Assembly (NCBI GenBank): GCA_902492545.1
Contig: CABULX010000098.1
Coordinates: forward strand, 1-8,070
DNA length: 8,070 nt
Source of the DNA: an uncultured Collinsella sp.
Lineage (GTDB): Bacteria; Actinomycetota; Coriobacteriia; Coriobacteriales; Coriobacteriaceae
Direction: 5' to 3'
Shown here: in pieces, positions 1-6,349 of the stretch
Position numbering within the stretch: the stretch's first letter is position 1
Layout: each line of letters begins with the position of its first letter
The notes under the pieces: generated by a model
Databases searched by the model: none
Told to the model about the DNA's origin: nothing
The model's input: only the letters and a program-made list of their open reading frames with translations
Position numbers and translations under genes: made by a program

Positions 1-1
1 C

Positions 2-1579
2 GTCTTCCCCGTACCCGACGGCGACACCGGCACCAACATGTCGCTCACGCTCGCCTCGGTGACCAAGGAGCTCTCCGCCCTTCCCGCCGATGCCGACATG
101 GAGGCCATCGCCGGCGCCATCACTCACGGCTCCCTCATGGGCGCCCGCGGTAACTCCGGCGTCATCACGTCGCAGATTCTGCGCGGCGTGGCCGAGGGCC
201 TCGTCTCTGCCGATGAGCCCATCACCTCCGCCAACATCGCTTATGCGTTCCGTCGTGCCGTCAAGGTCGCCTTCCAGGCCGTCCGCAAGCCCATCGAGGG
301 CACGATCCTCACGGTCCTGCGCGATGTCTCGACCAAGGCCGATGAGTGCGAGAAGAAGAAGTTCTCGGCCGAGGATGCGCTCGATGCTATCGTCGTCGAG
401 GCGTACCAGTCCGTTGCTCGCACGCCCGACCTGCTGCCCGTTCTGAAGGAGAACGGCGTGGTCGACTCCGGCGCCTTTGGCTTTGCCATCTTCCTGGAGA
501 ACTTTGTTGCCGCCGCGCTTGGCCGCAGCACCGTTGTCGAGGATTTCTCCGCCACGTTTGATTCCGCTGGCTCTGCCCGCGATGCGGCCCTTGGTCGCGT
601 TGAGATCGAGGCTAACGACGACTGGGAGGGCTCGGAGTTCCGCTACTGCAACGAGTTCCTCTTTAAGGCCGACGCCCCGTTTGACGAGAACGAGTGCCTT
701 AAGTTCCTAGGCTCCATGGGCGACTGCGAGCTGCTCGTGGGCGCCTATCCCGACTACAAGATCCATGTGCACTCCAACACCCCCAACCTGGTGCTCGAGC
801 ACATGCTGCAGCTCGGTCAGATCTATGAGGTCTTTATCCACAACATGGAGATGGAGGCCCACGACCGTACCGCCAAGATCCACGAGGATCAGGAAAAGGC
901 CGCCGAGCCCGCCAAGGCGCTGGGCTTTGTCGCCGTTGCCGCCGGTTCCGGCGAGGCCGACATCCTCAAGTCCCTTGGCGTCGACGTGGTCGTCTCCGGT
1001 GGCCAGACTATGAATCCCTCGACCGCCGACCTGCTGGGCGCGGTGGACCAGGTCAACGCGACCTCGGTCATCATCTTGCCCAACAACGGCAACATCCGCA
1101 TGGCCGCTGAGGCTGCTGCCTCAGCCTGCACCGACAAGAAGGTCGCCGTCGTTCCCACCAAGACCGTCCCGCAGGCCTTCTCCGCGCTGTTCGCAGTCCT
1201 GCCCGATTCCGAGCTCGAGGATGCCGTCGCCGCCATGGCCGACGCCATCAGCGAGGTCCGCGATGGCGAGGTCACCCGCGCCGTGCGCGACTCCAGTGCC
1301 TCTGACGGTTCTCCGATTCACTCCGGTGACGTCATGGGTATCATCGCCGGCTCCATCGACTTGGTCGGCTCCGACGTGAAGCAGGTCACGCTCGACTGCA
1401 TCAACCGCATGCAGGAGGAAGAGGAGGGCGACGCGCTGACGATTCTGGCCGGCGAGGAGCTGTCCGATGAGGCCTTCCAGGAGATCGTCGACGCTATCGA
1501 GGAGGCTCAGCCCGATCTGGAGATCGACGCCCATCGTGGCGAACAGCCGCTCTATCCCGTGATCTTCTCGATCGAGTAG
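2..1579 (+). CDS. fakA: FakA/YloV-like fatty acid kinase, DhaL (DAK2) domain protein, 5' truncated
   Basis: The frame is open from the window edge, so the true start lies upstream; 525 residues are visible and I estimate that about 30-40 are missing. The first visible residues contain PVPDGDTGTNM (3-13), the Asp-rich metal/ATP site of DhaL/DAK2 kinases. GARGNSGV and VDSGAFGF follow in the same N-terminal domain. A middle domain contains IHVHSN (254-259). The C-terminal half has the family blocks GGQTMNPS (333-340) and LPNNGN (359-364), and ends with a QPLYPVIFSIE-type tail. In Firmicutes, FakA with a FakB (DegV) carrier phosphorylates fatty acids to acyl-phosphate for phospholipid synthesis. 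No FakB gene is in the window, so the substrate here is inferred. recG starts 10 nt downstream, which suggests cotranscription. The family call is firm; the exact substrate is less so. Confidence 0.9.
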   Translation, partial: VFPVPDGDTGTNMSLTLASVTKELSALPADADMEAIAGAITHGSLMGARGNSGVITSQILRGVAEGLVSADEPITSANIAYAFRRAVKVAFQAVRKPIEGTILTVLRDVSTKADECEKKKFSAEDALDAIVVEAYQSVARTPDLLPVLKENGVVDSGAFGFAIFLENFVAAALGRSTVVEDFSATFDSAGSARDAALGRVEIEANDDWEGSEFRYCNEFLFKADAPFDENECLKFLGSMGDCELLVGAYPDYKIHVHSNTPNLVLEHMLQLGQIYEVFIHNMEMEAHDRTAKIHEDQEKAAEPAKALGFVAVAAGSGEADILKSLGVDVVVSGGQTMNPSTADLLGAVDQVNATSVIILPNNGNIRMAAEAAASACTDKKVAVVPTKTVPQAFSALFAVLPDSELEDAVAAMADAISEVRDGEVTRAVRDSSASDGSPIHSGDVMGIIAGSIDLVGSDVKQVTLDCINRMQEEEEGDALTILAGEELSDEAFQEIVDAIEEAQPDLEIDAHRGEQPLYPVIFSIE

Positions 1580-1589
1580 GCAACTGCCT

Positions 1590-3767
1590 ATGTCCGAGCT
1601 GTGCTCCGTGCCGCGTGTCTCGGAGCGCTTTGCCCAGAGCAATGCGCTCGACGAGGATATCGCGCGACTCAAATATGTTTCGGGTAAACGTGAGGAGGCC
1701 CTTCGCCGTCTGGGAATTCGGACGGTGAGGGACCTCCTTCTCCATATTCCTCATCGATACCTCGACTTTACCCGTTCGTGGTCCATTGAGATGGCGCCCA
1801 TCGGTACCGTGTGCACCATCATCGCCACGGTCGACCGTATCGTTCAAAAGCAGCCGCGTCCGCGCATGCAGGTGACTGAGGTCTCACTTGTTGACGAGAC
1901 GGGCGTACTGCAGGTCGCCTTTTTCCGCCAGCCCTGGATTGCTCAGCAGCTTAAGCAGGGCGACCGCCTGGCCGTGATGGGCAAGGTCGAGTTTGCCTAC
2001 GGCTTTAAGCAGATGGCCTCGCCCCACTTTGAAAAGCTCGAGGACGGGCGCGCCGCAGGCACCATTCTGCCGGTCCATTACGTGAGCGATGGCGTGAGCC
2101 AGGCGTGGATGCGCCGCATCGTAAGCGGCGCGCTCGAGGTCGTCGGCAATCCGTTCGATTCGATTCCCGCGCCGCTGCGCGCAAAGCGGAAGCTCATGAG
2201 CAATGCCCGCGCGCTTCGATCGATCCACTTTCCCTCGAGCATGGCCGAGCGCGATATCGCGCGCGCACGGCTTGCCTACGAGGAGTGCCTCTACCTGCAG
2301 CTGGCGCTGCGTCTGCGCAACGACGGCGGTCTGGTCGATGTGGTGCCCTATGCCCACACCGCGGGCGAGCACCTGGCCGCGCTCAAGCAAGCCCTGCCGT
2401 TTTCGCTGAGCGACGAGCAGGAGGCCGCATTCCAAGACATTCTGCACGACATGTGCGATGGCGGGCGCGTGATGAACCGCCTGCTGCTGGGCGATGTCGG
2501 TACCGGTAAGACCGCCGTTGCCGCCTGCGCGCTGGCTGTGGCTGCCGATAGCGGCACGCAGGCCTGCGTTATGGCGCCCACGGGCGTTCTGGCGCGCCAA
2601 TATGCCGATAAGACCGGCCCTCTGCTCTCGCAGGCGGGCATGTCCTGGGCGCTTCTGACGGGTGCCACGCCGGCCTCAGAGCGCGAGCAGATCCATGCCC
2701 AGCTTGAATCGGGCGAGCTCGACGTCCTCTTTGGAACCCACGCGGTGCTTTCGGATAACGTTGCGTTCAATCATCTGTCGCTTGTCGTCATCGACGAGCA
2801 GCACCGGTTTGGCGTTGGCCAACGCAACGCCCTGCGCGCGAAGGGCCCCGGTGCGGACCTGCTCGTTATGACGGCGACACCAATCCCGCGTACGCTGGCG
2901 CTTTCGGTCTACGGCGATCTGGACACGAGTATCATCCGCCATCGGCCCGTCCCTGGCGCTGGCGTGACGACACGCGTGCTCACCGAGTCGAGCCGTGACC
3001 TCGCCTATGGCGCCATCCGCGAGGCGCATGAAAAGGGTCAGCAGGCCTACGTGATTTGCCCACTCGTGGAGCCGAGTGACTCGGCCGATGAGCTGGAAGA
3101 CGTGCCCGGTATTGCCCGCGACGATGAGGGCCGCGTAACCGTACCCGTGCCGCTGCACGATACGGCGACCGAGCTCGATCGCCTGCGTCTGGCGTTGCCG
3201 GGGCTTACCGTCGAGCGCCTTCACGGCCGCATGCCGGCGGGGGAGAAGGACCGCGTGATCGACGCCTTCAAGCGAGGCGAGATCGACGTGCTCGTATCGA
3301 CCACGGTGGTCGAGGTGGGTGTTGACGTGCCCAACGCCACCGTCATGGTCATCGAGAACGGCGAGCGCTTTGGCTTGGCGGCCCTGCACCAGCTGCGCGG
3401 TCGCGTGGGCCGCGGCAGCGTGTCGGGTACGTGCCTGGTCATGACGCACTCCAAGGGCAATGGCGGTGCCTCGGCGGCACAAGACCGCCTCCAGTCGCTC
3501 GAAAAGACCTCGGATGGCTTTACGCTCGCCCAGATGGACCTGCGCCTGCGCCACGAGGGCGAGATCCTGGGGTATCGCCAGCACGGCGGTGTGACCCTGC
3601 GCTTTGTGGACCTGGACGCCGACGAGGATCTTATCGAATGGGCTCATTTGGACGCGGTCGAGCTCTTGCGGTATGCTAGCAACCTTGACTCCGTGGCGAC
3701 GCGCCCCTTGCGCGACGCGGTCGCCACACGCTATCGACATATCTTTAAGGAGGTCAGCGGAGGATGA
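1590..3767 (+). CDS. recG: ATP-dependent DNA helicase RecG
   Basis: A 725-residue superfamily 2 helicase that remodels stalled replication forks and branches Holliday junctions; E. coli RecG is about 693 residues. The N-terminal part has a helix-hairpin-helix-like stretch (VSGKREEALRRLGI, then DLLLHIPHRY), followed by the OB-fold wedge domain. Walker A is GDVGTGKT (301-308), the DEQH box is DEQHRFG (402-408) and motif III is TATPIPRT (428-435). The C-terminal helicase lobe has VSTTVVEVGVDVPNA (569-583) and QLRGRVGRG (601-609). The later TRG-type region reads LRHEGEILGYRQHGG, closer to the actinobacterial form than to the proteobacterial LRGPGELLG form. About 25 residues (499-524) separate CPLVEP from the next conserved helix. 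The ATG follows the fakA stop by 10 nt and has only a weak AGG at 1578-1580, so a slightly later start is possible. The stop overlaps rsmD in ATGA. Confidence 0.96.
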   Translation: MSELCSVPRVSERFAQSNALDEDIARLKYVSGKREEALRRLGIRTVRDLLLHIPHRYLDFTRSWSIEMAPIGTVCTIIATVDRIVQKQPRPRMQVTEVSLVDETGVLQVAFFRQPWIAQQLKQGDRLAVMGKVEFAYGFKQMASPHFEKLEDGRAAGTILPVHYVSDGVSQAWMRRIVSGALEVVGNPFDSIPAPLRAKRKLMSNARALRSIHFPSSMAERDIARARLAYEECLYLQLALRLRNDGGLVDVVPYAHTAGEHLAALKQALPFSLSDEQEAAFQDILHDMCDGGRVMNRLLLGDVGTGKTAVAACALAVAADSGTQACVMAPTGVLARQYADKTGPLLSQAGMSWALLTGATPASEREQIHAQLESGELDVLFGTHAVLSDNVAFNHLSLVVIDEQHRFGVGQRNALRAKGPGADLLVMTATPIPRTLALSVYGDLDTSIIRHRPVPGAGVTTRVLTESSRDLAYGAIREAHEKGQQAYVICPLVEPSDSADELEDVPGIARDDEGRVTVPVPLHDTATELDRLRLALPGLTVERLHGRMPAGEKDRVIDAFKRGEIDVLVSTTVVEVGVDVPNATVMVIENGERFGLAALHQLRGRVGRGSVSGTCLVMTHSKGNGGASAAQDRLQSLEKTSDGFTLAQMDLRLRHEGEILGYRQHGGVTLRFVDLDADEDLIEWAHLDAVELLRYASNLDSVATRPLRDAVATRYRHIFKEVSGG
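3747..3753 (+). promoter_or_regulatory. Ribosome binding site for rsmD inside the end of recG
   Basis: AAGGAGG, a perfect Shine-Dalgarno heptamer, lies 10 nt before the rsmD ATG within the last codons of recG. A second GGAGG at 3759-3763 directly abuts the ATG and is too close to be the main site. This supports the start at 3764. Confidence 0.75.
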
Positions 3768-4408
3768 GAATCATCGGCGGTGAATGGCGCGGCCGCAAGA
3801 TCGAAGAGCCGCGCGGGCGCGATGTCACCCGTCCCACGACCGATCGCGTGCGCGAGGCATGCGCGTCCATGGTCATGTCGGCGTTCGACTTCGATTTGGA
3901 CGAGGTCCGCGTGCTGGACGCCTTTGGAGGCTCCGGCGCCCTGGGAATCGAGATGCTCTCGCGTGGCGCCCGCTCGCTCACCACGTTCGAGATCGACCGC
4001 AATGCCGCCCGTCTGATCACCAGGAATATTGAGTCGCTGTGCCGTGACCGCTCGCGTTGGCGCATCTTTACCGGCGATGTGCTGGCGAGCGCCTCGCGCG
4101 GCCGCGTGCCGGGTGGTCCTTTTGATCTGGTCCTGCTCGATCCGCCCTATGCGTTTGGCGCCGAGCCGGTCGAGGGGCTGCTGCAAAATCTTTCCCAGCA
4201 GGGACTGCTGGCGCCCGGGGCCTTTGCCCTGTTTGAGCATGCCGCAGCCGATGCGGGCGCCCATCCGGCTGGTTTTAAGACCGTGCGAGAGAAGCGCTAC
4301 GGCATTACCTCGGTTGACTTGCTGCGCTGGGCGGCCGAGGACGAGAACGGCCATGCTGACGAGAACGAAAATGACGAGGACGCGCCTTCGGAGGGTACCC
4401 ATGAATGA
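3764..4408 (+). CDS. rsmD: 16S rRNA (guanine-N2)-methyltransferase RsmD
   Basis: A SAM-dependent methyltransferase of 214 residues. The family methylates N2 of G966 (E. coli numbering) in 16S rRNA during 30S assembly. The N-terminus MRIIGGEWRGRKI is the classic RsmD start and fixes the ATG. RPTTDRVREA (23-32) is the next family block. The SAM-binding loop is LDAFGGSGALG (51-61), with Gly where many homologues have Ala (FAGSG). The catalytic DPPY motif is at 126-129. Residues from about 190 to 214 form a tail rich in Asp, Glu and Asn beyond the usual end of the fold. The DNA for that tail also carries the coaD ribosome binding site, so part of it may exist to hold the signal. The gene overlaps recG by 4 nt and coaD by 8 nt, which suggests translational coupling. 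Confidence 0.95.
   Translation: MRIIGGEWRGRKIEEPRGRDVTRPTTDRVREACASMVMSAFDFDLDEVRVLDAFGGSGALGIEMLSRGARSLTTFEIDRNAARLITRNIESLCRDRSRWRIFTGDVLASASRGRVPGGPFDLVLLDPPYAFGAEPVEGLLQNLSQQGLLAPGAFALFEHAAADAGAHPAGFKTVREKRYGITSVDLLRWAAEDENGHADENENDEDAPSEGTHE
4390..4395 (+). promoter_or_regulatory. Ribosome binding site for coaD inside the end of rsmD
   Basis: GGAGGG lies 5 nt before the coaD ATG at 4401. The coaD frame is open far upstream inside rsmD, so this site, together with family length, decides the start. Confidence 0.7.
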
Positions 4409-4898
4409 CACCATCAACCGCGTGATCGTCCCGGGCACTTTCGATCCCATCACTTTTGGCCATATCGACGTGATCCGCCGTGCCCGCCGCATCTTTCCCA
4501 GCGTGATTGTCGCCGTGGCCGAATCGCAGGGTAAAAACGGCGTGGGTACCACCTTTATGCTCGACGAGCGCGTGGCGCTGGTCCGCGAGGCCCTCGGTGA
4601 TCTGGACGGCGTCGAGGTGCTGCCTTTCACCGGCCTGCTGGTTGACTTTGCACGTGAGCAGGGGGCGGGTGCCGTCGTTAAGGGTCTGCGCGCCATGACC
4701 GACTTTGAATATGAGTTGCAGCAGGCCGACCTCAACTATCGCCTCGATAGCGAGCTGGAATCCATCTTTGTCATGAGTGCTCCGCAGTACGGTTACATCT
4801 CGAGCTCGGTGGTGCGCCAGATTGCGTCGCTTGGGAGCGACGTATCGACGTTTGTGCCGCCCAACGTGGTCGAAGCGCTTAAACATCGCTTTTCGTGA
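4401..4898 (+). CDS. coaD: Phosphopantetheine adenylyltransferase CoaD
   Basis: A 165-residue nucleotidyltransferase, the normal size for bacterial CoaD. It transfers AMP from ATP to 4'-phosphopantetheine to give dephospho-CoA, the penultimate step of CoA synthesis in the cytosol. PGTFDPITFGH (11-21) is the phosphate-binding loop with the (T/H)xGH signature. VKGLRAMTDFEYE (from 93) and ISSSVVRQ (from 133) match the CoaD substrate- and ATP-binding blocks. Reading upstream of 4401 would add over 100 residues in the rsmD region without family similarity, so I chose the ATG behind the Shine-Dalgarno sequence. It overlaps the rsmD stop by 8 nt; the rsmD-coaD pair is a very common bacterial arrangement. 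Its last codons appear to form part of a terminator. Confidence 0.96.
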   Translation: MNDTINRVIVPGTFDPITFGHIDVIRRARRIFPSVIVAVAESQGKNGVGTTFMLDERVALVREALGDLDGVEVLPFTGLLVDFAREQGAGAVVKGLRAMTDFEYELQQADLNYRLDSELESIFVMSAPQYGYISSSVVRQIASLGSDVSTFVPPNVVEALKHRFS

Positions 4899-4906
4899 CG
4901 TTTTTT
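4863..4906 (+). terminator. Probable intrinsic terminator overlapping the 3' end of coaD
   Basis: The coaD 3' end can fold into an interrupted hairpin. AACGT (4863-4867) pairs with ACGTT (4898-4902), CGAA (4871-4874) pairs with TTCG (4892-4895), and GCG (4875-4877) pairs with CGC (4887-4889), around a 9-nt loop. There is a small internal loop and a 2-nt bulge. The stem runs straight into six T residues (4901-4906). The stem is imperfect, so this is a moderate call; its place at the end of a four-gene block and before a promoter-like element supports it. Confidence 0.45.
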
Positions 4907-4920
4907 ATTGCCTGGTGGCA

Positions 4921-4931
4921 TGTGGTAAACT
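4921..4931 (+). promoter_or_regulatory. Extended -10-like promoter element before the sepIVA-like gene
   Basis: In TGTGGTAAACT the hexamer TAAACT (4926-4931) matches TATAAT at four of six positions, and it has the upstream TG (4923-4924) of extended -10 promoters. No good -35 lies at the correct spacing; the upstream sequence is the T tract of the putative terminator. Transcription would start near 4938 and leave a leader of about 30 nt. Confidence 0.45.
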
Positions 4932-4954
4932 AACACGATGATATGTTACCTATG

Positions 4955-4961
4955 AAAGGAG
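4955..4961 (+). promoter_or_regulatory. Ribosome binding site deciding the start of the sepIVA-like gene
   Basis: AAAGGAG lies 5 nt before the ATG at 4967. In-frame ATGs at 4943 and 4952 lie upstream of this site and would place the Shine-Dalgarno sequence inside the coding region, so 4967 is preferred. Confidence 0.75.
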
Positions 4962-4966
4962 ACCGG

Positions 4967-5464
4967 ATGCCGGGCGAGAATTTTCCTGGCGACAGGATCG
5001 TGAGTCTTGTCGACGAGCTCGAGGGGCTCATCGAAGAGGCTAAGACGCCGTTCGGCAAGAACGCCCAGATGAAGGTTATCGACGCCGACGTCTTCTTTAA
5101 CATCCTCGATGAGATCCGCATGAGCTATCCCGAGGAGTGGCAGAAGTCCCGCCGTATCCTCAAAGAGCGCGAGGAGCTTATGGCTTCCGCCGCCGCTCAG
5201 GCCGATTCCATCATTGCCGATGCTCAGCAGCAAGCGCTCACCATTGCCGGTGAGCAGGAGATCGTTCGCTTAGCACAGCAGCAGGCCGACGACATCCGCG
5301 ACCGTGCCCAGCAGTACGAGCGCGAGACGCGCTATGCCGCCGAGGATTACGCCGAGCAGGTCTTTACGCACCTCGAGGAGAACCTTAAGAGCCTGACCGG
5401 CACCGTCACCCGTTGCCGTCAGCAGCTCAATGAGGGTGCCGCCCAGCAGAACGGCCAGTGGTAA
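4967..5464 (+). CDS. DivIVA/SepIVA-like coiled-coil protein
   Basis: A soluble protein of 165 residues with no signal peptide or membrane segment. The N-terminus has a short amphipathic segment (DRIVSLVDELEGLIEEA, 9-25). A conserved-looking block follows (ILDEIRMSYPEEW, 46-58), then a long Ala/Gln/Glu/Arg-rich heptad region from about 59 to 150. This architecture, and the block LIDDIKDAIPGEL that I recall from mycobacterial SepIVA (Rv2927c), suggest a DivIVA-family septation or envelope-growth factor; SepIVA also sits beside a DUF177 gene. This protein is shorter than the mycobacterial one, mostly through loss of coil. The family assignment is inferred from pattern and position, and other coiled-coil proteins could look similar. 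The start at 4967 is set by AAAGGAG. Its TAA overlaps the next gene's ATG (TAATG), so the two are probably translationally coupled. Confidence 0.7.
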   Translation: MPGENFPGDRIVSLVDELEGLIEEAKTPFGKNAQMKVIDADVFFNILDEIRMSYPEEWQKSRRILKEREELMASAAAQADSIIADAQQQALTIAGEQEIVRLAQQQADDIRDRAQQYERETRYAAEDYAEQVFTHLEENLKSLTGTVTRCRQQLNEGAAQQNGQW

Positions 5465-6018
5465 TGGCTGAGTTCCCGAGCGTTACCGTCGATCTTTCCG
5501 AGCAGCTCGAGTTTCCCGGAGACTCTTATCCGCTGACCGGCAAGGTCGATGTCGCCACCTACACGGTGGGCGAGAAGGAGTACCAGCTGCAGGACGGCAT
5601 TGCCTACGACGTGGTCTTTACCAACGCCGGTACCGGCGTTCTGCTCTCGGGCATGGTCCGCGCCCACGCCACCGGCGAGTGCGATCGCTGCCTAGAGCCC
5701 GCCTCGTTTGATATCGCAGGCGAGATCGAGGAGTTCTACCTCTTTGAGGAGCCTGAGGACCCCGAGACCTACGAAGATGGCTACGAGTTGCTGGGCGAGG
5801 ATCGCATCGTCGATCTGGGTGAGCCCATCAACGACGCGGTCGTCATGGACACGCCGTTCGTTGTCCTATGCAAGCCCGATTGCCGCGGCCTTTGCCCCAC
5901 CTGCGGCATCAATCTCAACGTCGAGCAATGCGATTGTGCCGCCCAAGCAGAGGCCGAATGGGCCGCTGCCACGGAAAATCCATTTGCAGCATTGAAGAAT
6001 CTCAAGCTTGACGAGTAA
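5464..6018 (+). CDS. DUF177 (YceD family) protein with Cys-rich C-terminus
   Basis: A 184-residue protein of the DUF177/YceD family; E. coli YceD is linked to 23S rRNA accumulation, and the gene commonly lies next to rpmF. The family's central motif is ECDRCLEP (Cys73, Cys76). The C-terminal block CKPDCRGLCPTCGINLN begins at Cys136 and is followed by CDC (156-158). It gives Cys at 136, 140, 144, 147, 156 and 158, a plausible zinc site typical of Gram-positive and actinobacterial members. An acidic stretch (EEFYLFEEPEDPE) sits between the two. I chose the ATG at 5464 because it overlaps the preceding stop; an in-frame GTG at 5458 would add only two residues. No strong Shine-Dalgarno sequence lies close by, which fits translation by coupling. 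The molecular function is not established beyond the YceD association. Confidence 0.9.
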   Translation: MAEFPSVTVDLSEQLEFPGDSYPLTGKVDVATYTVGEKEYQLQDGIAYDVVFTNAGTGVLLSGMVRAHATGECDRCLEPASFDIAGEIEEFYLFEEPEDPETYEDGYELLGEDRIVDLGEPINDAVVMDTPFVVLCKPDCRGLCPTCGINLNVEQCDCAAQAEAEWAAATENPFAALKNLKLDE

Positions 6019-6022
6019 AACT

Positions 6023-6032
6023 GTGGTAGTAT
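6023..6032 (+). promoter_or_regulatory. Extended -10-like element before rpmF
   Basis: In GTGGTAGTAT the hexamer TAGTAT (6027-6032) is preceded by the TG of an extended -10 (6024-6025). A TTGACG at 6008-6013 resembles a -35 but leaves only 13 nt of spacer, too short for a standard sigma-70 promoter. If active it would give rpmF its own transcript with a leader of roughly 45 nt, in addition to readthrough from the DUF177 gene. Confidence 0.35.
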
Positions 6033-6082
6033 CGCTACTTGCGCGTAATCGCCACACTGGATAGTTCATAAGGAAGGTCACT

Positions 6083-6262
6083 ATGCCCGTACCTAAACAA
6101 AAGCAGGGTCGTATCCGCACCCATACCCGTCGTTCCGCCAACATGAAGATCTCGGCTGCGGCTCAGTCCACGTGCCCCCGTTGCGGCGCTGTTAAGCTCC
6201 CGCATCACGTGTGCCCCAGCTGCGGTTTCTACAAGGACCGCGAGGTTATCGTTACCGAGTAA
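6083..6262 (+). CDS. rpmF: 50S ribosomal protein L32 (zinc-ribbon, C+ form)
   Basis: A small gene of 59 codons plus stop. The protein begins MPVPKQKQGRIRTHTRRS, the basic N-terminus typical of L32, where the family usually reads MAVPKRKxSxxRxxxRR. A zinc ribbon follows with CPRC at 31-34 and CPSC at 44-47, so all four metal-binding Cys are present and this is the zinc-containing form. It ends in YKDREVIVTE, like other L32 proteins. AAGGAAGG (6070-6077) lies 5 nt before the ATG and is a good ribosome binding site. The gene lies between DUF177 and plsX, the conserved yceD-rpmF-plsX order found in many bacteria. L32 is a component of the large ribosomal subunit. Confidence 0.96.
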   Translation: MPVPKQKQGRIRTHTRRSANMKISAAAQSTCPRCGAVKLPHHVCPSCGFYKDREVIVTE

Positions 6263-6265
6263 CTG

Positions 6266-6271
6266 TATACT
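6266..6271 (+). promoter_or_regulatory. -10-like TATACT in the rpmF-plsX spacer
   Basis: TATACT matches five of six consensus -10 bases and begins 4 nt after the rpmF stop. No convincing -35 lies at 16-18 nt. If used, transcription would start near 6278, and the plsX leader would include both the 6286-6299 dyad and the 6303-6332 terminator. Confidence 0.3.
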
Positions 6272-6285
6272 CTGGATGCGATGCC

Positions 6286-6299
6286 GTTCCAACTGGAAC
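6286..6299 (+). repeat. Inverted repeat in the plsX leader
   Basis: GTTCCAACTGGAAC is a 6-2-6 dyad (GTTCCA / TGGAAC). As RNA it could form a 5-bp hairpin with a 4-nt loop; as DNA it has the form of a repressor operator just downstream of TATACT. I do not recognise it as a known operator. Confidence 0.5.
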
Positions 6300-6302
6300 C
6301 AC

Positions 6303-6332
6303 AATGGCCGGCTCAATGAGTCGGCCATTTTT
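6303..6332 (+). terminator. Strong intrinsic terminator between rpmF and plsX
   Basis: ATGGCCGGCTC (6304-6314) pairs with GAGTCGGCCAT (6318-6328) around a 3-nt loop AAT, with one G-T wobble; A6303 and T6329 can extend the stem. A run of five T follows (6328-6332). This is a textbook rho-independent terminator for the transcript ending with rpmF. It stops only 4 nt before the plsX Shine-Dalgarno sequence. Confidence 0.88.
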
Positions 6333-6336
6333 GTAT

Positions 6337-6342
6337 AAGGAG
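6337..6342 (+). promoter_or_regulatory. Ribosome binding site deciding the plsX start
   Basis: AAGGAG ends 7 nt before the ATG at 6350 but only 1 nt before the in-frame ATG at 6344. The spacing supports 6350 as the true start. Confidence 0.75.
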
Positions 6343-6349
6343 TATGTAT

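Noticed and set aside
2676..3740. A 354-codon minus-strand frame opposite recG
   Set aside because: It has no recognisable domain, and the + strand carries complete RecG motifs throughout. It is a composition shadow.
4029..4400. N-terminal extension of coaD in its open frame through rsmD
   Set aside because: It would make a 289-residue protein with an Arg/Pro/Cys-rich front unlike CoaD. The family length and the GGAGGG at 4390 place the start at 4401.
3731..4735. A 334-codon minus-strand frame opposite rsmD and coaD
   Set aside because: It is antisense to two overlapping housekeeping genes, is Arg/Ser-rich and has no motifs.
4943..4966. Earlier ATG starts for the sepIVA-like gene (4943 and 4952)
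   Set aside because: The Shine-Dalgarno sequence AAAGGAG at 4955-4961 would be inside the coding region; the ATG at 4967 has correct spacing.
6008..6032. A classical sigma-70 promoter with TTGACG and TAGTAT before rpmF
   Set aside because: The spacer is only 13 nt, too short for a normal -35/-10 pair. Only the extended -10 part is retained, at low confidence.
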